The notes below the pieces were generated by a model. The model ran no database searches. It had not been told where the DNA came from and was given only the letters and a program-made list of their open reading frames with translations. From contig CM056389.1 in assembly GCA_029718625.1 (NCBI GenBank), forward strand, positions 7,655,315-7,719,314: 64,000 nt of DNA. The letters run 5' to 3'. This document shows positions 47,690 to 57,823 of the stretch, one piece after another. The translations under genes and the position numbers were made by a program. This stretch comes from Synaphobranchus kaupii. Lineage: Eukaryota; Chordata; Actinopteri; Anguilliformes; Synaphobranchidae. Position 1 is the first letter of the stretch. Each line of letters begins with the position of its first letter.

Positions 47690-48020
47690 ATGCTAGAAAA
47701 GTGGCGATCGTCTGCGTGCGTGTGTGGCGGCTGAGCCCGATCGGGGTTCTGGGAAGGCGCGGGTTCCCGCAGGTGATGTAACGGAGCGGCTCGGCACTCC
47801 TTGGGGGTGTTGCTGCAGGACCACGCTCGAGACCGCGCGTACGGCTCCCGCGGGGAGCGTCTCGACCGCGGTCAAACCGCAAACAATTTATGGTCATGCT
47901 CCTTCATCCCGATTCCCACCGACTGTCTTTTCACCTCGGGCTGTAGAGATGACGTGCAGAGGCGTCTTATTATTTTTTCCGTTGACGAGTTTGTCGACCC
48001 CCACACACGCTAGCAGGGCG
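47690..48020. promoter_or_regulatory. CpG-rich segment
   Basis: Dense CpG (GATCGTCTGCGTGCG, CGGAGCGGCTCGG, GACCGCGCGTACGG) in surroundings where CpG is scarce. It may be part of a CpG island belonging to the candidate gene start. Open frames on both strands here follow from the high GC content; none shows splice signals that I trust. Confidence 0.35.
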
Positions 48021-48452
48021 ACGCTGTACGAGTGCGATCTTCATGCCAGCGGCTGCCCGGTGCTCCTTTCTCCATTTCTTTTTGTGATAATTATCTCCTT
48101 TGTTTTCCAAGGCCCACGACTTTGTGTCACAGCCTATTTCTGTGGCCCAACAGCCTAATATATCCTGATAATTGAAATGCCGTCTCTTAGAGAAAGCGGC
48201 TAGCAGTGCCAGGCCAGAATGTTCTGGCAGTCGCGCGCGGCTGGTTTGCAAGGTGCTATGCTTTGCGGGGGTCGCAACACGCCAGGTTTTGGAGGGGGCA
48301 CGCAGTTAAATCTATTGGGGTTCAGTGCTGAACGGGTTAGGTGAAGGCTGTCATAATGCTGTATCAGGGCTTTTTAGAAACATGATCTCGCCTTGCACGA
48401 ATTGGGCCTATTTGTCGGCGGTAATCCTGTGCGGCGTGTGCACATACCCGTG

Positions 48453-48554
48453 TGTGTCTGCGTACGTACGTCCGTACATGCATGCGTGTGTCTGCGTACG
48501 TACGTCCGTACATGCATGCGTGTGTCTGCGTACGTACGTCCGTACATGCATGCG
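48453..48554. repeat. 34-bp repeat, 3 identical copies
   Basis: Three perfect copies, starting at 48453, 48487 and 48521, of a unit containing TGCGTACGTACGTCCGTACA and then TGCATGCG. It is mostly alternating purine and pyrimidine and contains the palindromes TACGTA and CATGCATG. Confidence 0.92.
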
Positions 48555-49030
48555 TGTGGATGCACGGGCGCGTGCCGTGTGTGTGCGTGCGAGCGAGCTG
48601 TCACGACGCGTTGCAGTGGGCGCAGTGCTGCTGTCGGGTGCGTCACTGCTCCGCGTCGGGGAGGACGACACTGCGGAGGCGTTGTGGCCGCGCTGGGGGC
48701 GCGGGAGGGGAGGGGGGGGGGGGTATTGTAGGCGGGGCCCGCTCGGCATCGCACCGCGGCTCCCCGCTGTCGCTCTGTCCGTACGCTCGGATTAAATCCG
48801 AAGGGCCGGAGAGGCCTGCCAGTCGGCGTGTCCTACATTGATGTGTGCATCAACCCCCCCCCCCCCCGCATGGCCCTGGACCAATCGGGGCCCGGGGGAG
48901 TGGCCTGCGGCGCTTCCTCTATCGGAGTGAAAATGGCCGCTGGGATGAGGCCGGTTCAGGGAGCAGGAAGAGCGACTCTCGCCCCTGGCTGGAGGCGGAG
49001 CCAGGAGAGAGGGAGCGAGCGAGAGAGAGA
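48555..49030. promoter_or_regulatory. CpG-rich segment with a CCAAT box, possible second CpG island
   Basis: Contains many CpGs, GACCAATCGGG at about 48878, AAAATGGCCGC (a YY1-like word) near 48931, a G run (48711-48723) and a C run (48856-48867). The composition fits a promoter or CpG island, but no transcription start or donor was singled out. Confidence 0.3.
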
Positions 49031-49129
49031 GAGACTGCTGGCAATGCCCACATGCCACACTGCAATACAGACCTCACTGTATAACTCAGACCTTACCATG
49101 CAAAACGGGCCTCACTGTGTTTGTATAAC

Positions 49130-49365
49130 AGGTTTCAGTGAGTATCTGTGTGTGTGTAACAGGCCCCAGTGTTTGTGTGTGTGGGTAACGGGTCTCAGAG
49201 AGAGAAAGAGAGTGTGTGTGTGTGTGTGTCACAGGCCACTGTGTGTGTGTGTGTGTGTGTGTCTGTCTGTGTTGGAGGCCTCAATGTTTAAAAGGCCTCA
49301 CTTTGTGTCTGTAAAAGGTCTCAGAGGGAGAGAGTGTGTGTGTGTGTATGTGTGTAATGGGCCAC
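49130..49365. repeat. TG microsatellites with interspersed CAGGCC/CTCA words
   Basis: Several TG runs (for example 49212-49228 and 49241-49261) are separated by related phrases of the type AACAGGCCTCA, AACGGGTCTCA and AAAAGGCCTCA. This suggests a degenerate longer repeat behind the microsatellites. Confidence 0.7.
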
Positions 49366-49388
49366 AGTATTTAAAAGGCCTCGTTGTA

Positions 49389-49730
49389 TGAGTATTAAGG
49401 CATTCTGAGGTGTGTGTATATGAGTATTAAGGCATTCTGAGGTGTGTGTAGATGAGTATTAAGGCATTCTGAGGTGTGTGTATATGAGTATTAAGGCATT
49501 CTGAGGTGTGTGTAGATGAGTATTAAGGCATTCTGAGGTGTGTGTAGATGAGTATTAAGGCATTCTGAGGTGTGTGTAGATGAGTATTAAGGCATTCTGA
49601 GGTGTGTGTATATGAGTATTAAGGCATTCTGAGGTGTGTGTATATGAGTATTAAGGCATTCTGAGGTGTGTGTAGATGAGTATTAAGGCATTCTGAGGTG
49701 TGTGTAGATGAGTATTAAGGCATTCTGAGG
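49389..49730. repeat. 32-bp minisatellite, 11 copies
   Basis: TGAGTATTAAGGCATTCTGA recurs at exact 32-bp steps from 49389 to 49709. Units differ only at one place, TGTGTATA or TGTGTAGA. Confidence 0.95.
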
Positions 49731-49841
49731 GCTGGGGATATCGTCCCCTCTATGTAGCCTCACTCGCACACCCAATCTGCTTTTTGATCTGTATGGATCT
49801 CCATCTGTATGGGGTCTCTATCTGTCTGTTTCTCTGTGCAG

Positions 49842-49964
49842 ATGAGCATCTGTGTCAAAATCAAACAGCAACTTGAAGCATTCAAAATGGCGTCATATAA
49901 GCAGGATACCCCCCTGCAGCAGGTCCGTCCTTCTCAAGGGACCAGCCCAGAGACAATCCCTTAA
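49842..49964 (+). other. Weak exon candidate after a good splice acceptor
   Basis: The tract TCTGTCTGTTTCTCTGTGCAG ends at 49841 and looks like a splice acceptor. The next frame begins ATG AGC ATC TGT GTC and stays open for 40 codons to TAA at 49962. A phase-0 join from exon 1B would continue into this frame, and after exon 1A the ATG could be the first codon. No clear donor is seen (CAG|GTCCGT at about 49921 is poor), and the peptide is not recognised. It may be chance. Confidence 0.2.
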
Positions 49965-51967
49965 TACAACTCTGGGGGATGGAAGATTTTCCTCCCCCCT
50001 TTCTCTCTCTCCAATGTCTAAAATCAGGCCCCCTTTTCAGTTACTTGCATGTGGGGGTCTGGGGATAGTCGGGGTGTGTTGGTAGTTTGGGCGTTTCTGC
50101 TGCGTTTGGGAATGGGCTGATCCCCAGACTCGGGAACAGACAAACGGATTGCAGATGGATCGGCCGGCAAATCGTCTTCCTCCTTGCGTCCGTCATTTTT
50201 CGATGCGCCAACGGCTATGAGTCCATTCCAGATCCTCAAGGGCGTGTTGCTAAGGCAGATTAATCCACCAGGCCAGAGCGGCTGGAATAGATGAGGCTGT
50301 GGGTGCGGTGTGCTGATGCAGGCCACAAAATGGGGCTCCGTGTCTGCCTGTATTCAAACGGTATGCCATGTTGGGGGGTCTGATGGTTTAGCTTCTGTCA
50401 CTAATTGTGTGTGTGTGTGTATGTGGACTCAGTTGGAGACGTTGTATGCCCAGATTACACGTGCAGGATGTGGCTGGTGCAGATGCACCGTTTGGTTCTC
50501 ATAAATGTGTCCCTCAGTATTGAGTCAGGATTTGGGGGGGATGTGGGGCTGCGGCCGAATATGTGGAGCAGGAAATGCACCATGTCCTACAACCCACTGA
50601 GTGTGGGGGTGAAGTCTTCCGGCCGGCTGGAATGCTGATCAAACGGATTTTTTATTTTTTGTGGTAGCCAGTGTTAATGCTCCGTGTGCTAAGTGACTGA
50701 AGAGCGGTTTGGTTGTGCGTGCCGGCCTTGCACCCGTGTTCGGCAGCTGCGGTTTTTTGACCGTGGCTCTGGTTGCCAGATGGAATGCCAAAGACCCGTC
50801 GAATCGCGCAGACCTCCGCCCCTCCCCCAGACACGCTGCCTTTGGGGCCCGGTGTGATGTCCTCCTCACGTGCCGCAACTCTGCAGCAGTGTTACCAAGT
50901 TCATTATGACATCATAGGCACGTTGTGAGAACGTTCCGTGCTTGGCCTGGCCTCCATTTTAAAGTGGTCTTTCTCTCTCTCTCTCTCAAACACGCACACT
51001 CATAGAGTGCAGACAGTGCTCTGAGTAGGGACAGACTGGGTGGAATTTTTACCATATGCACCAGGAATTCCGGGAATGTGGAAACCTGAACAGAGAGACC
51101 AAGAGGAAGGAAAATGGAGAGAAAGAGCACGCGAGGGAGGGAGGGAGGGAGGGAGGGAGTGAAGGGGGATGAGGGGAGTGAGAAAGGGAAGGAGACTGGC
51201 GAGAACTTGAGCGGAAGAATGGAAGGAGCAAGAACGATAGAAGGTAAGAATACAGAGGAGAAAGGATAGAGAAGGCAGGGGGGAAAAAAGAGGGAGGATA
51301 GAGGGGAGAGTGAGAGTGAGAGAGACCAACCCACTTGGTGTTGTGTGCAGAAGTGAGACCTTGAGACTGAAGGCTATGTGATGTGGAGCTGTGGGTGAGG
51401 CAGACACTTTAGACTGCGCACATTTATACTGTACAAGGGTGAGGCGTGGCACGGCCGCCCAGGCTGGTGCAGATTAACACACCTTTACCACTCTGTCCCC
51501 CTGCACGACCTTCCACAAAACCTACCTACTGCTACCACGCTAACTGCTAGACCCAGATTTCCTTGTAAGGCTGCATGTGGAGCTGAAAAATGTGGTTATT
51601 GGGGCTGGGATGGTTGGTGAGATTTGTTTTTTTATGCCACGAGAACCTCAGAACAGAACGGTCCTTTGTAGCAGAAGTTGTGGCAAACTTTTTCATTTAA
51701 CACTTCTACTCTTGGTGTGCGGTACACAATGAGCGGACCGGCTGGCCCTGCAAACTGTTAGCTTGCAGACCAGAGTTACTGTGCAACGCTCAAGTTGTTA
51801 GAAGTTTGCGCTCGCCAACGTGGAGGACATGTGTTAATTAGCTTGCGATGTCACTAATTGAATGAGGTCCGATGGGTAACTGCATCAAATGGCTGCATAA
51901 ATACATCTGGCCTGCAATGAGTACATTAGTATATTACTAAAATTAATAGTCCTGATGTGCAGATCTG
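49965..51967. other. Unique sequence with a long homopurine tract; no gene supported
   Basis: The stretch 51085-51330 is almost only purines on the plus strand (GGGAGGGAGGGAGG at about 51135-51160, and many GAGA and GGAA words). Open frames on its minus strand encode only low-complexity S/L/P-rich peptides. The rest shows no repeat or exon that I can support. Confidence 0.5.
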
Positions 51968-52179
51968 GGGCCTCAAGTATAAATGGTGCATACGTACGAA
52001 GAAGATGCGTACGCCACTTACCCCATGTACTTTTATAAAAATAAACTTGACGCCAAAAGTATGAGTATGACTCATGCGTACGCATATTTTTGAGACCATG
52101 GGAATTGGCGACTCCAATGGCGAGGCAACCGGCATACGCATCTTTTTTGTACGTACGCACCGTTTATACATGAGGACCC
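51968..52179. mobile_element. MITE, 212 bp, with about 48-bp inverted ends
   Basis: The left end (51968-52015) starts GGGCCTCAAGTATAAATGGT, then GCATACGTACGAAGAAGATG. The right end (52131-52179), read on the minus strand, starts GGGTCCTCATGTATAAACGG, then TGCGTACGTAC and AAAAAAGATGCGTATGCC. About 40 of 48 positions agree. There is no coding capacity. I could not find a clear target duplication, so the superfamily remains open. Confidence 0.7.
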
Positions 52180-52412
52180 AGGTCCGTCTCTGTTCCATAA
52201 AACCGCAGCCTGGGCGATCTTGGCGTTAGCTGGCTCGAGTCCGCTTACTCAAGGTTTTTGGGTCTTCTCGGTGTTAGATCCATCTGCGCCCTTCAGAAGT
52301 TTCACAGAAAAAAAAAAACAACAAAAAAAAAACAGAAGTTTCACAGGAAGCCAAGGGGTATATTTCAGGCTGCAAAGTGCTTTCATTTTAATGTCACAAC
52401 AGAAAAGTGAAC

Positions 52413-53075
52413 ATTACATACATTAATTTAGCAGACGCTTTTATCCAAAGCGACGTACAATAAGTGCATACAGAGACATCATCAAGATCACTACAGAACA
52501 GACAAGACAAAGCACATCCTTCCGATAATGTAGCAGCTATCCCTAGTAATGAACGTTGATTGTAGTTCACAGTAAGCTGTGGGTAAATCAGCTATACTAC
52601 ACTTCTATTCTAAATACTATTATAAACTATAACAAACAGACAGGAAAACACAGGGAACTAGTAAACACAGGGAACTGATATTCCTAGATTAGTATATCAG
52701 TCAATGTGGAGTCTGAAGAGGTGTGTCTTCAGGCCTCGACGGAATGCAGGCAGGGTTGGAGTAGAACGTAGGGGAATGGGGAGTTCATTCCACCACTGAG
52801 GAGCTAAGGTGGAAAAGCTCCGCAGTCGGGATGAGCGAGAGCCGTTGACACGGAGGGGGGGGAAGTGCGAGTCGCCCTGCTGTAGAAGAGCGAAGTGGTC
52901 GAGCAGGAACATAGTTCTGGATTAAGTCCTGCAGGTAGGCAGGGCCTGTCCTATTGGCTGCAGTGTAGGCCAGGGTCAGAACTTTGAACCTGATCCTGGC
53001 TGCAACTGGCAGCCAGTGGAGTGACCTCAGCAGAACATCCAACATCTGCCTTGGCTTTTGAAATGTCCCGTGCAT
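52413..53075 (-). mobile_element. 5'-truncated L2-type LINE fragment
   Basis: The minus strand encodes the end of a LINE ORF2, downstream of the reverse transcriptase core. Motifs include LHWLPVAARIRFKVLTLAY, GPAYLQDLI, PARPLRSS, then APQWWNELP and RGLKTHLFRLHID with the stop at 52697. The first part (53075 to about 52800) and the second (52912 to 52697) are in different frames, so at least one frameshift is present. Left of the stop lies the 3' untranslated tail, ending in GTCGCTTTGGATAAAAGCG and TCTGCTAAATTAATG (minus strand, about 52425-52465). The motifs are those of L2-clade LINEs common in fish (family knowledge). It is a dead copy. Confidence 0.8.
52697..53075 (-). pseudogene. LINE ORF2 C-terminal remnant
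   Basis: Only about the last 110-120 codons of ORF2 remain. The endonuclease and the catalytic reverse transcriptase motifs are absent, and one frameshift near 52800-52850 separates two readable pieces. In an intact element this part follows the polymerase and would act with it in target-primed reverse transcription; here it cannot act. Confidence 0.75.
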
Positions 53076-53874
53076 TGTGCACAAATTCTTGGTCCGTTAA
53101 GTCATGCATTTGTTGGTTTCCACTGACTGTTTTTATTTATTTTTTCTTCATATCGGAGGGATTTTGTGCTTGCTATGCGTTTACTGTGTGAGTTTGGTGG
53201 AATTACCCCTCGTACTATAAAGGCAATTCTGCACAGTGTGGCCTTTATAGCTGCTGTTCCGTCACTTTCTCACAGGACACTGGTGGTTGGAGGGGGATCT
53301 AGCAGTTCAGCTGATCTCGCATTGGTGTCTTATTGGCTCGGCCCAAAGGGCCAAAACCGAGCTTCATTTTTGAAGCTCACTTCCTGGTTTGGCTGAGCTG
53401 CGGCTGAGAGACGGTGCTCAATAGCGCCACTGCGGTTGGCTCCAGTATAGGTCTTTCAGGCCCCTTTTTCAATGCAAGTCAATGGTATGAAATGCGGTTA
53501 AAATACAAAGTCAAAAAATTTGCCCCCGAGAATATGTAGTCGTAATATGTGCGATTTACTGTGTTGTTTTTATTTTGTAGAACCTATCTGTGACAGTTTC
53601 CAGCACTGCGTGTCACTTGTATCGCATGCATTATTGGACGAACTGACGTAATGACTATATAAGGGTCCCACTGCTCCCGACTGCTCAGTCTCTGGGTCCA
53701 ATGTTTGTACAACATGGCAGCACTTCCGGAGCTTCAAAACGCTTTTGACAAGCCCATGGAAAGTCGATGGGTGACGTCACAGTCACTTTGTCCATATTTT
53801 TTGGACAGAATAGAATGGATGTTGTTGCAGTGAAGAATGTGTGTGGAATCTGGTTAAGGATTTGCCTGTAGGGA
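53076..53874. other. Probable old dispersed repeat; no gene
   Basis: Phrases such as CAATGCAAGTCAATGGTATG (53470-53490), GGTGACGTCACAGTCACTTTG and CCATATTTTTTGGACAGAAT (53770-53810) resemble common fish dispersed repeats as I remember them. Ends and type are not resolved. Confidence 0.3.
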
Positions 53875-54010
53875 GTCACGTGATCTGGTCACATCTGTGT
53901 GCTGGTGTCATGTGATCTGGTGAGTGGTGTGCCTGTAGGGCCGTCATGTGATCTTGCCAGGGGGTTCTATAGAAGGGTCATGTGTTCTGGTCAGGGGTGT
54001 GTCTAAAGAT
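53875..54010. repeat. Degenerate repeat around TCATGTGATCTGG
   Basis: GTCACGTGATCTGGTCA, GTCATGTGATCTGGTGA, GTCATGTGATCTTGCCA and GTCATGTGTTCTGGTCA follow one another at about 30-36 bp spacing. Each holds an E-box-like CACGTG or CATGTG. Confidence 0.65.
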
Positions 54011-55069
54011 CAGGTGGTTTGTTCAGGGGTGAGTCTGTTGAGACAGCAGTAACCTGCTAATAATGAGTTTGTTTTTACAGTGTTTTTATTTTTTGAGACT
54101 GTTAGCCTCATATTTTCCACAACTCGAATGTGGGGTGGAACTCTTAGCCAATCATGTGCCACACTAGAAAGGGCAGTTCCAGTGGGCAGGGTAGGATCAC
54201 AGTAGGATGTAAAAATAAAAAAATTTACCCACACATGTACACCAGCTCTGACACGCAAGCTTGCATACATGTCTACATACAAGCAAACACACACAGAGCC
54301 TGCCAGTGTGGCTCTCTGTGATGGAAGCACAGGAGGCTGTTATTGGAGACGTGGCTGGGCTTGGCAGCCTGGACTCTGTGTGCCGGAGTGTTCTCTCAAG
54401 CTGTCGCCCCTGCCCGTCTGCAGAACCGACACGCTCTGCGATGAGAGAACCACTCTGAGCCTCGCTCCAACGCCAGCCAGTCTCGTCACAATCGTGCGTG
54501 CGTGTGTGTTTACGGACAGACCCCTGCTCTTCACATAGGCTCCTGCGCCTCATTGTAAGCCCACTGCTCTCATGCACACACCACACACATATTCAATGAT
54601 CTCTACGTCCTCTGGATGGGCTGCACCCATTCACAGTGTCTGCTGTGATGGCCCAGCCACATATCATACAGCTCGGTGCATCTGAGTAGCATAATTGGCG
54701 ACGTTATGACCACTTTATGACGTTATGGCTGCTTTGGGAGCGGGCGGCCGGTGCACGTTCTGGGCATCAGAGGCAGGGCTTCCTGGCCTCCCATTGGCTG
54801 CTGAAATCTGGGACTAGTCTACAGGCTAGTAACCGCCCCCCCCCCCCCCCCCCCATAGGGGGCATAACCCTCGGCTTTCCACACAATCATCCCACCTCTA
54901 CCCTTACCCCTGGAGGAGGGGGAGGGGGGGGGGGGGGGGGGTGGGTGGGTTTTGTGCGTACTCAGTTCCACAATGCTCTTCACAGTTCCCACAATCCCTC
55001 TGTTGGGTGCACTGTGGGGACTCTGGGGGATTGTGGGGAGGTGGCTGGCCTCGATGGGTTCATTCCAAT
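54011..55069. other. Unique sequence with paired C and G homopolymers; no gene supported
   Basis: A C19 run (54836-54854) and a G18 run (54924-54941) lie about 70 bp apart. Frames spanning them are artefacts of the homopolymers. Confidence 0.5.
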
Positions 55070-55585
55070 CGCTTATTTTATCCGTCCTTGTCTTCTCGGT
55101 CCTCGTCTGACCCGGAAAATTGACCGAGGTCCAAAAATCGACATTCCAAACCTGCTCCTCGGAGGAGTGAGGAACGAGGAGGCTCCCGGAGGATGCTTCA
55201 GCAAGGAGAGACAAGTGTAGCCTTTGCCAAAGCCTTTTCCCGGAATGCGTGACGTATATAAATTGTCCACCACTCCACATCTGCCTTGTGGTGGGTACAC
55301 CCCTGTACAAATGCAACCATTTATTAAAACATGCTTTAATTTATAATGACACTCATTCTTTGACTAACAAAAGCCACATTTATTCATGAAAAAACTGGCT
55401 AAAATGCATTATACTTAAGCGCATAAGCATAATATGACGCTGACGCTTGACTGAGCAAGGACGTTCCGTTTGCCTAATGCATGTTGCCTCGATTCCTCTG
55501 TCCTCGCATCTCATCCTCGCATCCTTTCCTTGCGTTCTCCGTTGGGCGGAGTTAAGGAGCGAGGAGTGAAAATAAGCCCGTCATC
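55070..55585. mobile_element. Possible non-autonomous DNA element
   Basis: CGCTTATTTTATCCGTCCTTG near 55070 and, inverted, GGGCTTATTTTCACTCCTCG near 55580 could be imperfect ends. Inside, inverted CCTCG/CGAGG words are frequent (CTCCTCGGAGGAGTGAGGAA, CTCGCATCTCATCCTCGCAT). No coding part. Weakly supported. Confidence 0.3.
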
Positions 55586-55837
55586 GTTTTCCCCCTCATG
55601 ACTGTGCTGCAGAGGCCTCTTTCCTGTTTGTGCTGTGTCATCCACGACCTCACTTCCTGTGGCACATCTGTACCCGGCTCTATTTCAGCTGTGTATTACG
55701 TGTGTACTTTCTTGCTCACCCTCTCCCTCCCCCTCACCCTCTCGCCCTGTGTGTGTGTGTGTCTCTCTCTCTATGTTACAAAGTGCAGGAATTTCCTTGT
55801 TTGTTGGCCGGCTGCTGGAATGTGGCTGCAGATGGCT

Positions 55838-55867
55838 GTACACACACACACACACACACACACACAC
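55838..55867. repeat. CA microsatellite
   Basis: About fifteen CA units. A C run lies at about 55944-55961. Confidence 0.9.
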
Positions 55868-56106
55868 TTTATTCACACGCTTCCTTCAGATGTCAGGGGT
55901 GACGAGGTTCACCAGGACACCATAGTTTACTCTGAGTGTCGTCCCCCCCCCCCCCCCCCCCTGTGTCTCTCTTCCCCTTTTGAGGCCTCCTCGTTGGACA
56001 TTAAACGGATGTTCTTCTCTTTCTTTCTCAACGTTTTGCCCATTTAGGGAGGCCCCGTTGGCAGATTAACCTTTGGAAACTTTAGGTGCAGTTGTGTGAA
56101 GTGTAA

Positions 56107-56336
56107 GGGTGACAGTGTGTAATATAACAGTTAGGGAACTGTGCTTGAAACCCGAAGGTTGCAAGTTTGATTCCCAGGTAGGGACATTGTCGTTGTACCC
56201 TGGAGCCAGGTACTTAACCAGCATTGCTTCAGTATATATCCAGCTGTATAAATGGACACTATGTAAAACATAATAAAAGCTCATAGTTGTGTAAGTCGCT
56301 CTAGATAAGAGCATCTGCTAAATGCCAGTAATGTAG
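56107..56336 (+). mobile_element. tRNA-derived SINE with L2-type tail
   Basis: The 5' part has a degenerate tRNA-type promoter: a box A region TAATATAACAGTTAGGGAAC and box B GTTGCAAGTTTGATTCCC. Then comes a SINE body with GTACTTAACCAGCATTGCTT and CAGTATATATCCAGCTGTAT. The tail GTAAGTCGCTCTAGATAAGA plus GCATCTGCTAAATGCCAGTA is the same sequence type as the 3' end of the L2-type LINE at 52.4 kb. Such SINEs are transcribed by RNA polymerase III and copied by the partner LINE's protein (established for tail-sharing SINEs). Box mismatches suggest an inactive copy. Confidence 0.8.
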
Positions 56337-56344
56337 ATAAGGGC

Positions 56345-56628
56345 CTGTATTCACACAGCATCTTGGAGCAGGAGTGCTGATCTTGGATCAGTTTTACATT
56401 TTTTACTTCATAAGGTTAGGATGCGTCCAGAAGGAAGCCCGATCCTAGATCAGCACCATTACTCTCAGAAGCCCTGATCTAGAATCAGTTTTACTGTTTC
56501 AGACCTTAATGGATATGGTCATGATATGGAGAGAAGACTGATCCCAGATCAATACTACTCTGAGATTCTTGATCAATATGGGAACTAAATGCAATTCCAG
56601 TTGGGGATCCCCTATTAATCCTATACGA
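56345..56628. repeat. Degenerate repeat with GATC(C/T)AGATCAG inverted words
   Basis: CTGATCTTGGATCAGTTTTA, CGATCCTAGATCAGCACC, CCTGATCTAGAATCAGTTTT and CTGATCCCAGATCAATAC alternate. Fish genomes hold a common hairpin repeat with these words (recalled). Further copies of the type are near 57840-57930 and 59205-59300. Confidence 0.5.
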
Positions 56629-56853
56629 CAGGGGTAGGCAGCCCTGGTCCTGGAGTGCTAGTCCGTTTCTGGTTTTTTGTTCAATCTGAGCTTGATCTAG
56701 AAATGCTTCCGGAAAAAAACATCACCGCTGATATTTATTGAGTGTTGATAAGACAGCCAATCAGCAGCAAGGTCATACCGCTTCCATGTGATCATGTGAT
56801 GCGTTTTTGTCAATCACGCCTTTCTGCTGATTGTCCGTCTTATCAACACCCAG
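56629..56853. mobile_element. hAT-like end fragment and a 26-bp-stem hairpin
   Basis: CAGGGGTAGGCAGCCCTGGT at 56629 resembles the ends of hAT-type elements, such as the one at 43741. Further right is a hairpin with arms 56742-56767 and 56824-56849 (GTGTTGATAAGACAGCCAAT and its inverse; 24 of 26 paired). The matching right end of the element was not found, so this is a fragment or an element split by the insertion at 56854. Confidence 0.45.
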
Positions 56854-57815
56854 TAGTAGTGTAACGATTCATGCGATGCATCGATGAATCGATTGTCAGT
56901 CCTACCGATTCAACTAAATCGATCTGCTAAAATAAATAAATCTTATGAATCGCTTTGGCTTCACCAATAATCGATATAAATGCTTTAAATCTTATGAATC
57001 GCGATTCTTAATTATGATTATTGTTTTAAGACTTAGTTTACACATTTTTTTGTGAAATGCAGCTCGGTAATCCGTAACTCTGTCATGTGTTTCCCCTAGA
57101 TTTTTTTTCAGGCCGGGCGGTGAAAGTGCGCCATTTTGCGTAGAGGCGGGAACTATAATTACACCCTCATAATATCAGCGCTGCCATTGAAAATTTTAAT
57201 TAGGCCTAAACCGAAGCTGTTTTGGCAAGGGTTTTTCCAGATGCTATTTTGATCATTCCCGCATTCTGCGGTAAGGGAAATATTGCAGCTACATAAAAAA
57301 ATTTTATTTTTAATTTTTTTTCCCCTCACCCTCTACTGGTGCATTTCACCCACTCACTCACCCACCCACTCACTCACTCACCCACCCTCTCACTCACTCA
57401 CCCACCCCACCCACTCACTGACTCTTAACTCACTCACTCACCCACCCACTCTCTCCCCTGCCAGCATGTAGCCTATTGAAAAATGTTCTAAATAACTGAG
57501 CCATGTTTAATTACATTTTTGTATTCAGCATAAAATATTATGCAGGACTACTTTTTTTATAGAATAAATAAATGTAAGTAATTCTGTTCTGTTTATTTTT
57601 TCACCTTTCAGAAGAATACAGATAGTCTCACTCGCATTATTGCACGTTTATTTCATGGATATAGAATTTTGGTTAAAAGTTACTGAATCGAATCGTGGTT
57701 TACAGAATCGAATCGAATCGTTCCAAAAAAAAAAAAAGTGTCCTTGAATCGAATCGCCAACTACTGAATCGTTAATCGAATCGAATCGCTGTGAAGCCAA
57801 AGATTCACACCCCTA
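56854..57815. mobile_element. hAT-like non-autonomous element rich in AATCGA words, inserted in another repeat
   Basis: The flanks ACACCCAG (56846-56853) and ACACCCCG (57816-57823) agree at seven of eight positions, fitting an 8-bp target duplication. The ends are TAGTAGTGTAACGATTC and, inverted, TAGGGGTGTGAATCTTTGG. GAATCGAATCG words cluster inside both ends (56875-56900 and 57690-57790). The interior carries a CACTCACCCACC simple repeat (57348-57455) and no transposase. Confidence 0.55.
57348..57455. repeat. CACT/CACCC simple repeat
   Basis: Alternating CACTCACT and CACCCACC words; low complexity. Confidence 0.9.
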
Positions 57816-57823
57816 ACACCCCG

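Noticed and set aside
48325..49391. Frames of 110-187 codons on both strands
   Set aside because: They follow from the 34-bp repeat, CpG-rich sequence and TG microsatellites; no conserved domain recognised.
54717..55316. Opposed frames of about 165 codons
   Set aside because: Both cross the paired C and G homopolymers and share no features of a known protein.
56107..56180. A functional tRNA gene
   Set aside because: The promoter boxes are degenerate and the sequence continues into a SINE body with an L2-type tail.
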